This document shows, one piece after another, positions 17,654 through 28,175 of a stretch of 64,000 nt of DNA (its first letter is position 1; every line of letters begins with the position of its first letter). The stretch comes from Alteromonadaceae bacterium (GTDB lineage Bacteria > Pseudomonadota > Gammaproteobacteria > Enterobacterales > Alteromonadaceae): the NCBI GenBank assembly GCA_014872785.1, contig WKFJ01000043.1:62001-126000 (forward strand). The letters run 5' to 3'. The position numbers and the translations under genes are program-made. The notes beneath the pieces were generated by a model. The model had not been told where the DNA came from and ran no database searches. It was given only the letters and a program-made list of their open reading frames with translations.

Positions 17654-19912
17654 TTAGAACTGGTACTTTATCTCAAGACCCACTCTTCGCGCTTCACCTT
17701 TTAAGTCTTGCAGTAGCCCAAAGTTTTGGGTCAAATCGAAAACGATTTGACTGTATTGCTCATCAAATATGTTTTTTACCCACAGGCTTGTTGTCCAATT
17801 GTCTTTGGTAACTTGTAATTGTCCATTCCACAAGGTGTAGGCATCTTGTTTAGCATATGGATTTTGATTCTGATCAAAGTAAAAATCAGACTGGTGGTCG
17901 AACTCTAGTTGCAAGCGCCACTCGCCAAATGATGAATCAAACTGGTAATTAACAAGCCCATTGACATTCCACTCAGATGAAAAGGGGAGTCTGTTGTTCG
18001 TGATTATATTACCCTGGGCGTCTTCATATTCATCTAAGTTAGCTTCTGGTACGTAGCCCACGCCAAATTGCAACATTAAGTTATTGGCGAATGTATGCGA
18101 GAAATCGAATTCTGCACCGTATATTTGTGATTCACCAACATTATCTAATACCTGTGCCGGTGCGCTAAGCTCTTGATTGGATTGTTGATTCATAAAGACC
18201 TGTTGGTCTTGGTAATCATAATGAAATAAGGAGAACGTCATTCGACTATTCGCTAGTCTAAACTTTCCACCAAACTCTGTTGCAATCAAGGTTTCTGGGC
18301 CGTATTCAGACAAGATGGCTTCTTCAGCAGTAAAGGCTAAACCGCCGTTGTAACCACCGCTTTTAAAGCCATGCCCCACGCTGTAATACAAACTTGATGC
18401 GCTGCCGAGCTTCTGCACCAGCGCGATTTTCCCCGAGAGTTTATCGTCTTTTCTGTTACCTGATAAATTCCAGCCAGGTAAATCGACACCGCTAAAATCG
18501 CCAAGTTCCACGGGCACATTGATGATTGACGAAGCCGTATAGTCAGTTTCATCAGAGGTAAACCTCAATCCTGCGGTGAGTGTAAATATGTCTTTTAATG
18601 TGTAATCTAGCTGCCCAAATAACGCCGCTGACTGGCTGTCTACGGTATTGTCATAGGTGAAAAAAGCTGGTCCTTGCAACAGAGCGGCTCTAAAATCTCG
18701 AAATAGGTCAATAGTGTTGTCTTGCTCAATTGACTCGTCGATATAATAAAAGCCTGCAATCCAATAGTGTTTTCCAAATTGTGTATTTAAGCGTAACTCT
18801 TGCGTAAACACTTGATTATCTACACCCAAGTCTCCATCACAAAGGTCTGCCGGACTGGCGTCACAATTAAAGGTATGCAATCTATCTAATGTATTAATAC
18901 CGGTAATCGAGGTTAAGTATTGGTTGCCTGATAACCTGTATTGCACTTCAATACTTGCACCAATTCTTTCGGTAATGTGTGGACTGAAATTATCTATTTT
19001 CACGTCGTGAAAGCGTGTAGAGCCATCATTAAAACCAAAGGCATCAGTACATTTTAGTGTTCCAGCTTCTTCTGGAGAACATAGCTCTCCAGAATCGATA
19101 TTGATAACACCTTTGCTGTGTACTGGCTTAACAACTCCGTCCCAATCGGCACCATGTAGCTTGAACAGCACATTCAAGTCGTCCTTGTTGTGCTCCACTA
19201 ATAATCGAAAGTTATGCTGTTCCATTCCTGCTTGCGGCACACCATCAAGTAAGTTATTGCTGCTGTAATCATAATCTTGGTAACTGTACCCAGCGCGTAA
19301 CTTGGTATTCTGATTGAAAGGGAGATTAAAAACGCCTTCCATCTTTGAATGGTTTTGATTGGCGAGACTAACGGTAACATAGCCCTCCAAACCGTCGGTT
19401 GGCCGTTTCGAGGTGAGTAAGATGGCGCCACCTGTGGTATTACGACCAAATAAGGTTCCTTGCGGGCCTTTGAGTACCTCAACGCGTTCGAGATCGAACA
19501 AATAAAGTAATGAATTGGAAAGGGCGCCTCCAGCAATATTGTCATTGTAAAACGCGACAGGTGCCGTGGTTGTATTGTTGTAATCGAGACTACCAACGCC
19601 TCTAATGCTAACAACCGGGGGAGCTCCTTCACCTGTGTTGGCGGTTATTTTTACATTGGGAATTTGAGCAGAAAGTAATGTTGTATCTTTAATGTGTAGT
19701 TGTTCGAGTACATCTCCTTGCAGCACATTAACCGCAACGCTCACTTCATCGATGTTTTGTGCACGTTTTTGCGCATAAACAACGATATTCTCCAGTTGTT
19801 GCTCCGCTACTTCTTCCGCTTTTTCTTGTGCGTACACGCCGTCGACATTAACGGCATAAGCTAACGCTCCAAGAAACGGCAGCAGCCTAACGTTAGTTTG
19901 CATTCGGGTCAT
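17654..19912 (-). CDS. TonB-dependent outer-membrane receptor
   Basis: Encodes 752 residues with a signal peptide (about 1-28) and a TonB-box/plug start near residue 41 (ENIVVYAQKRAQNIDEVSVA), followed by plug landmarks VVSIRGVGSLDYNN, LERVEVLKGPQGTLFGRNTT and GGAILLTSKRP. The rest is a 22-strand barrel, ending in the aromatic C-terminal signature EIKYQF. It imports a ligand too large for porins using proton-motive force. No CUT-type carbohydrate enzymes are adjacent, so substrate is open. It lies downstream of the large kinase gene on the same strand with a 120-base gap. Confidence 0.93.
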   Translation of the reverse strand: MTRMQTNVRLLPFLGALAYAVNVDGVYAQEKAEEVAEQQLENIVVYAQKRAQNIDEVSVAVNVLQGDVLEQLHIKDTTLLSAQIPNVKITANTGEGAPPVVSIRGVGSLDYNNTTTAPVAFYNDNIAGGALSNSLLYLFDLERVEVLKGPQGTLFGRNTTGGAILLTSKRPTDGLEGYVTVSLANQNHSKMEGVFNLPFNQNTKLRAGYSYQDYDYSSNNLLDGVPQAGMEQHNFRLLVEHNKDDLNVLFKLHGADWDGVVKPVHSKGVINIDSGELCSPEEAGTLKCTDAFGFNDGSTRFHDVKIDNFSPHITERIGASIEVQYRLSGNQYLTSITGINTLDRLHTFNCDASPADLCDGDLGVDNQVFTQELRLNTQFGKHYWIAGFYYIDESIEQDNTIDLFRDFRAALLQGPAFFTYDNTVDSQSAALFGQLDYTLKDIFTLTAGLRFTSDETDYTASSIINVPVELGDFSGVDLPGWNLSGNRKDDKLSGKIALVQKLGSASSLYYSVGHGFKSGGYNGGLAFTAEEAILSEYGPETLIATEFGGKFRLANSRMTFSLFHYDYQDQQVFMNQQSNQELSAPAQVLDNVGESQIYGAEFDFSHTFANNLMLQFGVGYVPEANLDEYEDAQGNIITNNRLPFSSEWNVNGLVNYQFDSSFGEWRLQLEFDHQSDFYFDQNQNPYAKQDAYTLWNGQLQVTKDNWTTSLWVKNIFDEQYSQIVFDLTQNFGLLQDLKGEARRVGLEIKYQF

Positions 19913-20032
19913 TTTCGGGGTCTTTACTACTTAAACTATCACATGCGTCTGTTGTTAATTCTAGCAAGGGATACCAAACATGCTTATCAAAAAAAGGAAT
20001 ATCTATAAATACAAATATAGGTGGGAATTTAG

Positions 20033-23000
20033 TTACTCCTCTAGCTCTTCGTCCGTAACGACTAAGTTGCGTCCGTTGCGTTTAGCTTGGTAGAGAGCAC
20101 GGTCTGCGACATGCAGCAATTGTTCTATAGTCGTATCGTCGTGTCGAAATTGAGCAATGCCGACACTTACGCGTACGGAGAATTGATTGTCTTGATGTTC
20201 AATGAGTTGTTTTTCAACGGATTGACGGATCCTGTCAGCAACGCGATGGCCCACCATCAATTCACTTTCTGGCAATATGATAGCGAACTCCTCTCCACCT
20301 AAGCGCCCGAATACGTCAGTAGGGCGAAGCGTCTCTTTGCACAATCCCACAACGGTTTTAATTGCTTCGTCACCTGCAGCGGGGCCGTAATTGTCGTTAA
20401 TGGATTTGAAGTGATCTATGTCTAGCATCATAGCAACCAGTGGTCGTTGACTGCGAATGGCCCGAGTTAGTTCGAGGTCCGCCTGTTCCAAAAAATGACG
20501 TCGCGTACTTGCGCCTGATAGAGAATCGATTGTCGCCAATTTAGTGAGCTTTGCGTTGGCTTCATTCAAACTCTTCGTTCGCTCTTGCACACGTTGCTCT
20601 AGCTCTTTGTAGAGGTCGGCGTTTTCCAATGAGATAACTGTTTGTGATGCAAGTAGTTTTACTATCTCTAGTCTTTCCGGTGTGAAGGCGTTGACCAAAA
20701 CGTTATTTTCCAAATACAAAAATCCGTCAACATGACCCCTGTGCAAAATCGGCATACAGAGTACCGATTTAGGTTTGTGTTTTATCAGGTACAAATCAGT
20801 GGGAAAGCGCTCATCAATGGATTCTTCTGAGAGCACAACGACTTCTCTGGTCCTATAGACATACTGAACCACAGTAACTGGGAGCCTGATATCGTCTGCA
20901 AGATTGATTGTGCCTTGTTCGTTCAAATCGACTGCGCCTGTGCTGATATCGGCGTCAGCGACAATTTTCCAGTTTTGTTGAACGTCTAGTATTAATTTAC
21001 CCGTTTGTGCCCCGGCATTTTCTAGCACCAAAATCATCATTTTTTGCAATAATTTTTCACGGACAATCTCCTTGGAGATTGCTTGTGACGCTTTCATTAC
21101 CGATGACAAATCCAAGTTTGTGATGTCGGCGGTGCCCATAGTTTGGGGACGGTTGACGATGTCAGTCGTGGGCCTACTCACCGGTACTTCCAAAATTTGA
21201 GCATGATCATATTTGAACTTGGCAAGTTTATTTTTATTGCCAGTCAGGTCAAATAGGTACTCTGCACGCCTTAAATAAATTTGCGCAATGTCTATTTTGC
21301 TCAGTTGTAGCCAAAAATAACCAAAGTACTCATTTGCAAGTGCTTCTTCGTTATTAAAACCAGTAATTTGAGCGGTACTAATTGCACGTTCATATTCGTT
21401 GATTAAGTCGAGTGAGAATGCCTCGCTAATGCGTTTGAACTCGGCATTTAATAAATGATACTTTGCTTTAAAATTACATTTTTCACTGTCCAGACGCGTC
21501 CATTTTGATAATTGTTCAAGTTCAGCCGCCGCTGCCTGTTTGTGATCGCTAATTTCGGTTGTAGTTAGTGCCTCACTTGCCAGGAGGCAATGAGCGACAC
21601 CATGCATAAAGTGGTAATTGGGTATGTAAATAGACGACACTAAGCCACCTAGGAAAGGAAGCGTCTCAGCACACAATCTAACCACTGTAGCGTATTCATT
21701 TTGATTGAATGCGAGGTGTATTTTCACCATGCCTAGTATGCCAAGCGCGGTGTTATCGTTGGCTTGTTCGTGAACTTGTTTGCCCACCGATTCATCATAG
21801 AAGGTACCGGAAAAAGACGCTTTGCTTGCGCTTGGATCTAACAGAAGCTCGAGCAGTTGAGCGAATACAGACATGTGTATACTCGCCGTTTCCTGCTTTA
21901 TCTCGTGCATCATTTGCAGATAGGTAATGGTTTGTGCTTTGAGGGTTTCTAAATTGTGACCGCAATAGAACGCATGCACAATTTCCATCATAGCAGACCA
22001 ACAGGCGTATTCATTGTCACCACGCATAATACCCAGCTGATAGTTGTGGCGTAATTGACTGACAGTATCCGGTATAGGTTGTGTCCACACCTCAACGAAC
22101 GTGGTACTGACGTATTGTGTCATGCACTCAACTTCAGGTACATTGAGTTGATGTACGAGTTTTATTGCAAACTCTGTCATCTCTGTTGCTTCTGCTGTTT
22201 TACCCAACATACCGTTGAGCAGTAAACCGTAAGTAGCAAACGCGAAACAGGAAGCAGAGGTATTACCGTGTTGCCGCGTTAACTGCACCAAATTACAAAC
22301 CACTATTGGGAAAAGCAGTGGATTTGATTGGTAACTTGGCGAGCATATTTGATTGAGAACTCGCATAGCGATTGCTATTTTTTCATCAGAGATTGTCGAT
22401 TGAGCTAATAACTCTGTAGGTGTTACATCGGTTAAAAGTTCAACCGTATTCGTTATGACACCGAAAACGTCTTCTTCATTGGGCTGTTTGGGTAAATGAA
22501 TATCAATGAGGCTCAAGGTATCTACACCTTTTGCCACCGCCTCGGCCGATTTGTGCTGGGCAATTAGCGCTATCAATTCCAGTTCTGCAGCGAGTAACTG
22601 GTGAATGACTGATTTGTTGTGCAAAAGAAGCTCGCCAAGGAAAACGTCCATTTTCTCGTATTCTGCGGCAATGCAACTTAATTCGGCGGCCTCTATGTGT
22701 ACCTTCGCAGCCAGGTCTGCAACATTGGTCCAATCTTCATTTTCTAGTAGTTGCAGACTCTTTTGAATGTAGTCTTCTGCTTGATGATAGGCGGCACTAC
22801 TTTTGGCTTTTGTCGCTGCCATTAAATTGAGTTCAGCCACTTGTAACCGTAATGCGGGCTCAACCGAAAGAATATCTACGCTATTAAGATGATTGACCGT
22901 TTCAAACACTCGGTCGTTAAGTTCTTTGGAATTTAAAGAGAATAATAACGATTTGCCAATGGTTAAATGGTACTCGAGTCGTTGCGTATCACTCACAATT

Positions 23001-25114
23001 TGATACGCAGCCTGTTGAACTCTGTCATGAACAAATCTATATCGAGGTTTTTGACTGTTTACGAGCTCTTGATATTCAGAGACATCGTCGACTTCTAAAA
23101 ATTGTGCCCACTTGTATGAATCATTAAGAGGAGAAATTAATCCTAATTGAAGTGCTTCGAATAAATTTTCAGCAACTTGAGCTAGCGTTCTTTCTGAAAT
23201 ACTTACCAGCGTCCCTAACTCAAATTGATTGCCCATGACCGAGGCGATTTGTAACAGCTTTAAAGCTTCGTCACCGAGTTTACTTAGTTTACCAACCACT
23301 AAGTCGATTACGTTGTCGGCACTTTCTATTTGCTTAATGCGAGTTAAGTCCCAAGACCAGTGGTAACTATCTTTATTGAAAACAATTTCATTCTTATCAT
23401 GCAAACTCAGCACAAATTGATTCAGATAAAACGGATTACCTAAGGTTTTGTTGTGACAAAGGCTGGCAAGCGGGCGACAGGTTTGCTCATCCATTCTCAT
23501 AGAGTTAGAAAGAAGCTTATTGGTATCGTCGACCGTTAACGGCGCAAGTTCAATGTCAATCCAATATACTCCTTCTGAGCTAAGCTCATTAAGCGTTTGT
23601 ATAAATGGGTGTGCAGCCGACACCTCATTGTCGCGATAAGCCATAATAAGCATCAACTTTTCCATTTTTTTGTCAGTCGCTAATGCTTTAATTAATTCCA
23701 ATGAAGATAAATCTGCCCATTGCATATCGTCGAAAAATATAACAATTGGGCGCTGACTCTTACACATTCCAGCAAATAACTTTTTGAACGTCTCACTGAA
23801 CTTATTATCTAGCTCTGTGTTCTTAATTACCGTTTCAGACGTTGGTTCTTCTAGCACGTATTTAAGTTCTGGAATTTGTTCTATGAGAATGTGTTCAAAG
23901 CCGTGCATTGACTCTTTAAATAGCTTTTTCCATCGCGTGATGCTGCTGTCGGTTTCGGATAATATTTGTTGAATAAGAGAGCGAACCACCGAAATAATGG
24001 CAGAGTAGGGTACCGTGCGGCCAAACTGTTCAAATTTGCTTTCTAAGTAATAACCGCTTTTTAATAGCACTGGTTTTTTAATCTCGTGGATCAAAGAAGT
24101 TTTACCAATGCCAGAGGCTCCAGAAATGGTGACTATTTCCTTGTTACCTAAGCCAATTTCGTCATAGGATTCGAGAAGCGCTTTTACTTCATTCTCTCTC
24201 CCTACCAGTTGTTTGGATATATTGAACTGTCCCGAATAATCCGCACTACCAAGTGCAAAGTCAGAAATTTTTCCAAAACTGCTGAACTCTCTTCGGCACT
24301 GTTCCAGATCGCGTTTTAAACCGAATAAGGTGGAGTAGCGGTCGTCTACATTCTTTGCCAAGAGCTTTAAGACAATTTTGGCAATGGTTGGTGGTATCGT
24401 TTCATTAACGATATCTGGGGATATAGGTAATTTTGCAATGTGGGCGTGAACCCATTCCATTGGGTCATCAGCTTCAAAGGGCAACTTACCCGTTAACAAC
24501 TGATAAAATGTCACGCCAAGCGAGTAAAAATCAGTGCGATAATCGACCCCTTGGTTCATTCGCCCTGTTTGTTCAGGTGATATATAGGCAAAAGTGCCTT
24601 TAAAAACCGCATTGGCAACGGCAGACGCTTCTTCATATTCCAATTCGCTGGAGATGCCGAAATCAATCACCTTAAGCCGCTGAGTCTTTTTATCCATAAT
24701 GATATTGGACGGATTAATGTCCTTGTGGATGACCTTGTTTTGGTGGACGGTATCGATGCAATCAACAAGCTTTAAAGCGAAACGAAGAAATTCAGGGATA
24801 CGCATGGCCTTGTCTTGATACAAGTTAGCTACTGATTCCCCGTTAATATCTTCAAGCACCATGACCAAGCTATTCTCGTGTCTAAGTAGCTTATGTGCCT
24901 TAAGAACGCCTTTGCCTCCAAGCTTTTTACTGACTTCAAACTCTTTTCTAAAGCGAGCTAATTGTTCCGGTGTGGGATATTGATGCTTCAGTTGTTTTAA
25001 AATGAAGGTCGTATCATCACTTTCGCTCTCAAGAGTGTTTTTTGCGCGATAAACGAGCGTATTTGAACTTTCGAATAGTTTTTCTTGAACTTGATACGAA
25101 CCGATTTGAAACAT
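20033..25114 (-). CDS. Ser/Thr kinase - AAA ATPase - GAF - diguanylate cyclase megaprotein
   Basis: A 1693-residue cytoplasmic signalling protein. Residues 1-270 are a eukaryotic-like protein kinase with an apparently complete catalytic set: Lys40 (FILKQL), HKDINPSN 130-137, DFG 151-153. From about 300 an AAA/STAND-type ATPase follows, with Walker A GASGIGKTS 332-340 and a Walker B-like VIFFDDMQWAD. Residues about 650-1340 are helical, TPR-like. A GAF domain (about 1370-1520, VVLSEESIDERFPTDL, KSVLCMPILHRG) and a short coiled coil (LYKELEQRVQERTKSLNEAN) lead to a GGDEF domain with active-site GGEEF at 1606-1610 and an inhibitory RxxD site (RPTD) five residues before it. Kinase and c-di-GMP output in one chain resemble large multisensor proteins of cyanobacteria and proteobacteria. 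Its gene is divergent from the dCache chemoreceptor. Confidence 0.92.
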   Translation of the reverse strand: MFQIGSYQVQEKLFESSNTLVYRAKNTLESESDDTTFILKQLKHQYPTPEQLARFRKEFEVSKKLGGKGVLKAHKLLRHENSLVMVLEDINGESVANLYQDKAMRIPEFLRFALKLVDCIDTVHQNKVIHKDINPSNIIMDKKTQRLKVIDFGISSELEYEEASAVANAVFKGTFAYISPEQTGRMNQGVDYRTDFYSLGVTFYQLLTGKLPFEADDPMEWVHAHIAKLPISPDIVNETIPPTIAKIVLKLLAKNVDDRYSTLFGLKRDLEQCRREFSSFGKISDFALGSADYSGQFNISKQLVGRENEVKALLESYDEIGLGNKEIVTISGASGIGKTSLIHEIKKPVLLKSGYYLESKFEQFGRTVPYSAIISVVRSLIQQILSETDSSITRWKKLFKESMHGFEHILIEQIPELKYVLEEPTSETVIKNTELDNKFSETFKKLFAGMCKSQRPIVIFFDDMQWADLSSLELIKALATDKKMEKLMLIMAYRDNEVSAAHPFIQTLNELSSEGVYWIDIELAPLTVDDTNKLLSNSMRMDEQTCRPLASLCHNKTLGNPFYLNQFVLSLHDKNEIVFNKDSYHWSWDLTRIKQIESADNVIDLVVGKLSKLGDEALKLLQIASVMGNQFELGTLVSISERTLAQVAENLFEALQLGLISPLNDSYKWAQFLEVDDVSEYQELVNSQKPRYRFVHDRVQQAAYQIVSDTQRLEYHLTIGKSLLFSLNSKELNDRVFETVNHLNSVDILSVEPALRLQVAELNLMAATKAKSSAAYHQAEDYIQKSLQLLENEDWTNVADLAAKVHIEAAELSCIAAEYEKMDVFLGELLLHNKSVIHQLLAAELELIALIAQHKSAEAVAKGVDTLSLIDIHLPKQPNEEDVFGVITNTVELLTDVTPTELLAQSTISDEKIAIAMRVLNQICSPSYQSNPLLFPIVVCNLVQLTRQHGNTSASCFAFATYGLLLNGMLGKTAEATEMTEFAIKLVHQLNVPEVECMTQYVSTTFVEVWTQPIPDTVSQLRHNYQLGIMRGDNEYACWSAMMEIVHAFYCGHNLETLKAQTITYLQMMHEIKQETASIHMSVFAQLLELLLDPSASKASFSGTFYDESVGKQVHEQANDNTALGILGMVKIHLAFNQNEYATVVRLCAETLPFLGGLVSSIYIPNYHFMHGVAHCLLASEALTTTEISDHKQAAAAELEQLSKWTRLDSEKCNFKAKYHLLNAEFKRISEAFSLDLINEYERAISTAQITGFNNEEALANEYFGYFWLQLSKIDIAQIYLRRAEYLFDLTGNKNKLAKFKYDHAQILEVPVSRPTTDIVNRPQTMGTADITNLDLSSVMKASQAISKEIVREKLLQKMMILVLENAGAQTGKLILDVQQNWKIVADADISTGAVDLNEQGTINLADDIRLPVTVVQYVYRTREVVVLSEESIDERFPTDLYLIKHKPKSVLCMPILHRGHVDGFLYLENNVLVNAFTPERLEIVKLLASQTVISLENADLYKELEQRVQERTKSLNEANAKLTKLATIDSLSGASTRRHFLEQADLELTRAIRSQRPLVAMMLDIDHFKSINDNYGPAAGDEAIKTVVGLCKETLRPTDVFGRLGGEEFAIILPESELMVGHRVADRIRQSVEKQLIEHQDNQFSVRVSVGIAQFRHDDTTIEQLLHVADRALYQAKRNGRNLVVTDEELEE

Positions 25115-25649
25115 GGTTGTGAAGATCTGCCTTTTAGATGAACCAGCTATTACTGGACGTTAAAACATGAACAAAGTTCACGAGTACTGCTATTAAATAC
25201 CTAAACGGTCACGGTTTAAAAATAGCAGAAAACCCTTTAAAAGGCAGATTATTCTTAGATTATTTCGCGAGTTTTAAGACTTCACCTGTTAAATAGTCCC
25301 TTAGTATATATACAAGGATTAAAATGTTACCAACGCATTGATTTTATAGGGTAAACACAACATGGATGAATATTGAAATGGTTATAAACTAATATTTTAC
25401 TTCTAAGAAAAACAATTAATTCACGATAGACCGCTCGTCAAAGCAATGGCGACTCTCATCTCATTAATGTGTGTCATTATATAGTGCATTCCTGCACCAA
25501 ATCGTAGCAACATAAATAAATCTTAGATTGTTACTTTAAATCTTGTAACAGTTTGTTATAAGCTGCCGTCAATGGGGCTAAAAAGCATAGCTCCCCGTTT
25601 ATTTTTGTGGGGCATCCCGCATACCTGCTGAGGTTAAAAGATAATAATA
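25115..25649. other. 535-bp divergent intergenic region
   Basis: This AT-rich stretch separates the divergent kinase and chemoreceptor genes and must hold both promoters. The only clear structure is an imperfect hairpin (CTCCCC ... GTGGGG, about 25591-25613) in the chemoreceptor leader. I found no convincing flagellar (sigma-28) promoter and no riboswitch match by eye. Confidence 0.6.
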
Positions 25650-27497
25650 ATGAACTCTATGAGCATCAAAACGAGATTAATGATCAGCGTCGGATTAGCT
25701 GTATTTATTTTGGTAACGATAAATGGATTTATCAATTACTCGCTTGCACGCAATGGCTTACATGACAATGTTAATGAGATCTTGTCCAGGACTGGCGACA
25801 ACACTTCACGGTTTGTAAATACTTGGTTTACCGCCAAAAGCCAAATGGTATCAGGTGCAGTACAAGCGCTAAACCAAGGTAACGATATTGATAGTGTTGT
25901 AAAACAAGGGCAATTAGCGGGTAAGTTTGAAGTTATGTATGTGGGGAGTGCGCAAGGTGAGATGATCACCTACCCAGCAATTAATTTGCCCGCTGATTAT
26001 GATCCAAGAACGAGACCTTGGTTCACCCAAGCAATCTCAGAGCGCGGTCAAATAGTGACGCCTCCATATGCAGATGCAAGTTCTGATAAGGTCGTAATGA
26101 CGTTTGCTGAACCTTTTGCAGGTAATGTGATTGGCGCCGATGTTGAGCTAGGTGATGTAGTCAAAGAAGTACTCGGCGTAAAAATTGGCAACACTGGTTT
26201 TGCCGCGTTAATTGACGGTGACGGCAAATTTTTAATTCACCCACAACGTTCTAAAGTGGGCAAACCGGTGGGGAGTATTTCTGGTGGGGCACGTCTGGGC
26301 AAAGAACCTTCTGAAGTTGAAGTAGATGGGAAGGACTGGCTTGCCGCCGTTTTTCCTATTGACGGTGTCGACTGGAAATTAATTTTAATGGTCGAAAAAG
26401 AAGACGCTTTTTCCGGTCTAGGTAGCTTAGCATTTGCGAATCTTTTAATTTCAGTGATCACGATAGGCGGTGTGACCCTAATGTCTGGGTTCATGATTTC
26501 ACGCTTATTGCTGCCTTTGGTACAATTGAATCAAGCCATGTCAGATATCTGCCAGGGAGATGCAGACCTTACTAAACGCCTAAAGGTTGAAACTCAGTGT
26601 GAGATTGGGCGATTAAGTACGTCATTTAATCAATTCATCGCTATGATTCAGGCTCTGGTGTCTGATAGCCTTAAATCGGCGGGAAAATTAACCGTCATCG
26701 CGACATCTGCTCGCGAGAGTGCTAAGGGGAATAATTCCGCAATTCAAACTCAACAAGCCGAAATCAGCCAAGTTGCGGCGGCGATCAACGAAATGTCTTC
26801 AACCTCATCGCACGTTGCTGATAACGCTTCAGATACTGCACGAGCAGCGCAAAACGCCGCAGAAGAGGGCGCAAAGGGCATGCAAAACGCCAGTGAAAAC
26901 AAACGTCGCATGCAAAATTTAACCAAACAAATTGAAGACACCACAGTAACTATTACTCGTCTTGATGAGCAAGCACAGCAAATAAACAGTATCCTTTCTA
27001 CGATTCAAGGAATTGCTGAGCAAACTAACTTGTTAGCCTTGAACGCAGCAATTGAGGCTGCTCGAGCGGGTGAGCAAGGTAGAGGTTTTGCTGTGGTAGC
27101 CGACGAAGTACGCGCACTTTCGGGACGTACTCACGAGGCAACGGGTGAAATTCAAAATGTCATTAAAGAGTTACAAGAGCAAACGCAAAATGCAGTAACC
27201 ATAATGGAAGCCAGCAAAACACTTACCTCCGAAACGGGCGCTAGTGCACAAGAAGTGACTAAGAGCCTTAATAATATTGCTGAGGCAGTGGAAAACATAA
27301 GTTCAAGAGCCAATATCATTGCTAACGCTTCTAAAGAGCAATACACCTCAACGGAAGATATAAATCGTATTGCTACAGCAATTCACGATGCGTCGAATGA
27401 GCTTGCTGCGAACGTTCACAAGGCGACCTCTCGCTCTGACGATTTGTATGCTCTAAGCACGGAAATTGACAATAACTTGTCGCGCTTCAAAGTATAA
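25650..27497 (+). CDS. methyl-accepting chemotaxis protein with dCache sensor
   Basis: Encodes 615 residues: TM1 at about 8-28, a periplasmic double Cache domain, TM2 at about 270-292, HAMP, and the MCP signalling domain with tip [20 protein letters not shown] near residue 457. The membrane-distal Cache subdomain carries [12 protein letters not shown], then PPYAD and VIGADVEL, matching the R-x-W ... Y ... D pattern of amino-acid-binding dCache sensors, so an amino acid is a reasonable ligand guess. A terminator follows directly. The leader is long and the gene is divergent from the kinase. Confidence 0.93.
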   Translation: MNSMSIKTRLMISVGLAVFILVTINGFINYSLARNGLHDNVNEILSRTGDNTSRFVNTWFTAKSQMVSGAVQALNQGNDIDSVVKQGQLAGKFEVMYVGSAQGEMITYPAINLPADYDPRTRPWFTQAISERGQIVTPPYADASSDKVVMTFAEPFAGNVIGADVELGDVVKEVLGVKIGNTGFAALIDGDGKFLIHPQRSKVGKPVGSISGGARLGKEPSEVEVDGKDWLAAVFPIDGVDWKLILMVEKEDAFSGLGSLAFANLLISVITIGGVTLMSGFMISRLLLPLVQLNQAMSDICQGDADLTKRLKVETQCEIGRLSTSFNQFIAMIQALVSDSLKSAGKLTVIATSARESAKGNNSAIQTQQAEISQVAAAINEMSSTSSHVADNASDTARAAQNAAEEGAKGMQNASENKRRMQNLTKQIEDTTVTITRLDEQAQQINSILSTIQGIAEQTNLLALNAAIEAARAGEQGRGFAVVADEVRALSGRTHEATGEIQNVIKELQEQTQNAVTIMEASKTLTSETGASAQEVTKSLNNIAEAVENISSRANIIANASKEQYTSTEDINRIATAIHDASNELAANVHKATSRSDDLYALSTEIDNNLSRFKV

Positions 27498-27510
27498 ATG
27501 CGACCCATGA

Positions 27511-27534
27511 AAGCCTGCTTTTGCAGGCTTTTTT
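27511..27534 (+). terminator. intrinsic terminator after dCache chemoreceptor
   Basis: AAGCCTGC-TTTT-GCAGGCTT is a perfect 8-bp stem followed immediately by TTTT, 14 bases after the stop codon. Confidence 0.9.
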
Positions 27535-27569
27535 CTATTTACCACAAAATTAAATAGAGGCTAGTTCCG

Positions 27570-28022
27570 ATGGATATTGATATCAATGTGGTCGAGTTAA
27601 TTCAAATTTCACTAGTCCCGGTATTTCTCATAGTAGGTATTGGCCAGATTCTAAACGCTGCAACGGCAAGGCTGGCGAGGGTAGTGGACAGAATAAGATG
27701 GTACGAAGATTTGGAAGCAGCCGGCAAAACAGACTTCAGTGAAAAGCAAAATAAAGAGTTAACCATGTTAGAGCGCAGAATGAAGCTCTCGAATTGGTCT
27801 ATCAACTTTCTTTCCGCCGCGGTTTTGTTCATTTGTATTGATGTCGTATTTTTACTCGTAAATGCAATGTATGCATTGCAGATCGATAAACTTATCCTGT
27901 TTTTATTTATCAGCAATTTACTGTGCATCACTCTAGGTGTAGTCGCATTTTTCCTGGAGGTCACCATTACGGCATCAGTAGAAATTCATACACCTAAAAA
28001 ACAATCGCAAAAGAAGGTTTAA
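27570..28022 (+). CDS. DUF2721 family membrane protein
   Basis: Encodes 150 residues with three hydrophobic helices (about 8-28, 78-98 and 108-130). The pattern LVPVFLIVGIGQILNAATAR followed by LARVVDRIRWYE and LERRMKLSNWSINFLSAAVL is diagnostic of DUF2721. Function is unknown in the family; the conserved R-R-DR and ERR motifs lie in a cytoplasmic loop. It is single. Confidence 0.88.
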   Translation: MDIDINVVELIQISLVPVFLIVGIGQILNAATARLARVVDRIRWYEDLEAAGKTDFSEKQNKELTMLERRMKLSNWSINFLSAAVLFICIDVVFLLVNAMYALQIDKLILFLFISNLLCITLGVVAFFLEVTITASVEIHTPKKQSQKKV

Positions 28023-28175
28023 CTTTTTACCGTCATTCCTATTCGATGCCTAAATACCTTTTGCGAATTAGTGCAATATTTATCCAAATATTCGTCAAAT
28101 TTCCATTTCTATTCCGTAATCAAATGGCTTTCACTACACGGAAAGTGCCGATAATTCTAAATAGAAATAAAGCAC

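Noticed and set aside
17629..17811. A 60-residue ORF at the end of the TonB receptor gene
   Set aside because: It is an antisense shadow of the receptor's C-terminal barrel strands.
25520..25590. A flagellar sigma-28 promoter for the dCache chemoreceptor
   Set aside because: TAAATCTT and GCCGTCAA are both present but 20 bases apart, whereas the consensus spacing is 11.
25576..25649. A c-di-GMP riboswitch in the chemoreceptor leader
   Set aside because: A stem is possible, but the conserved core bases of GEMM-I or GEMM-II aptamers are not visible.
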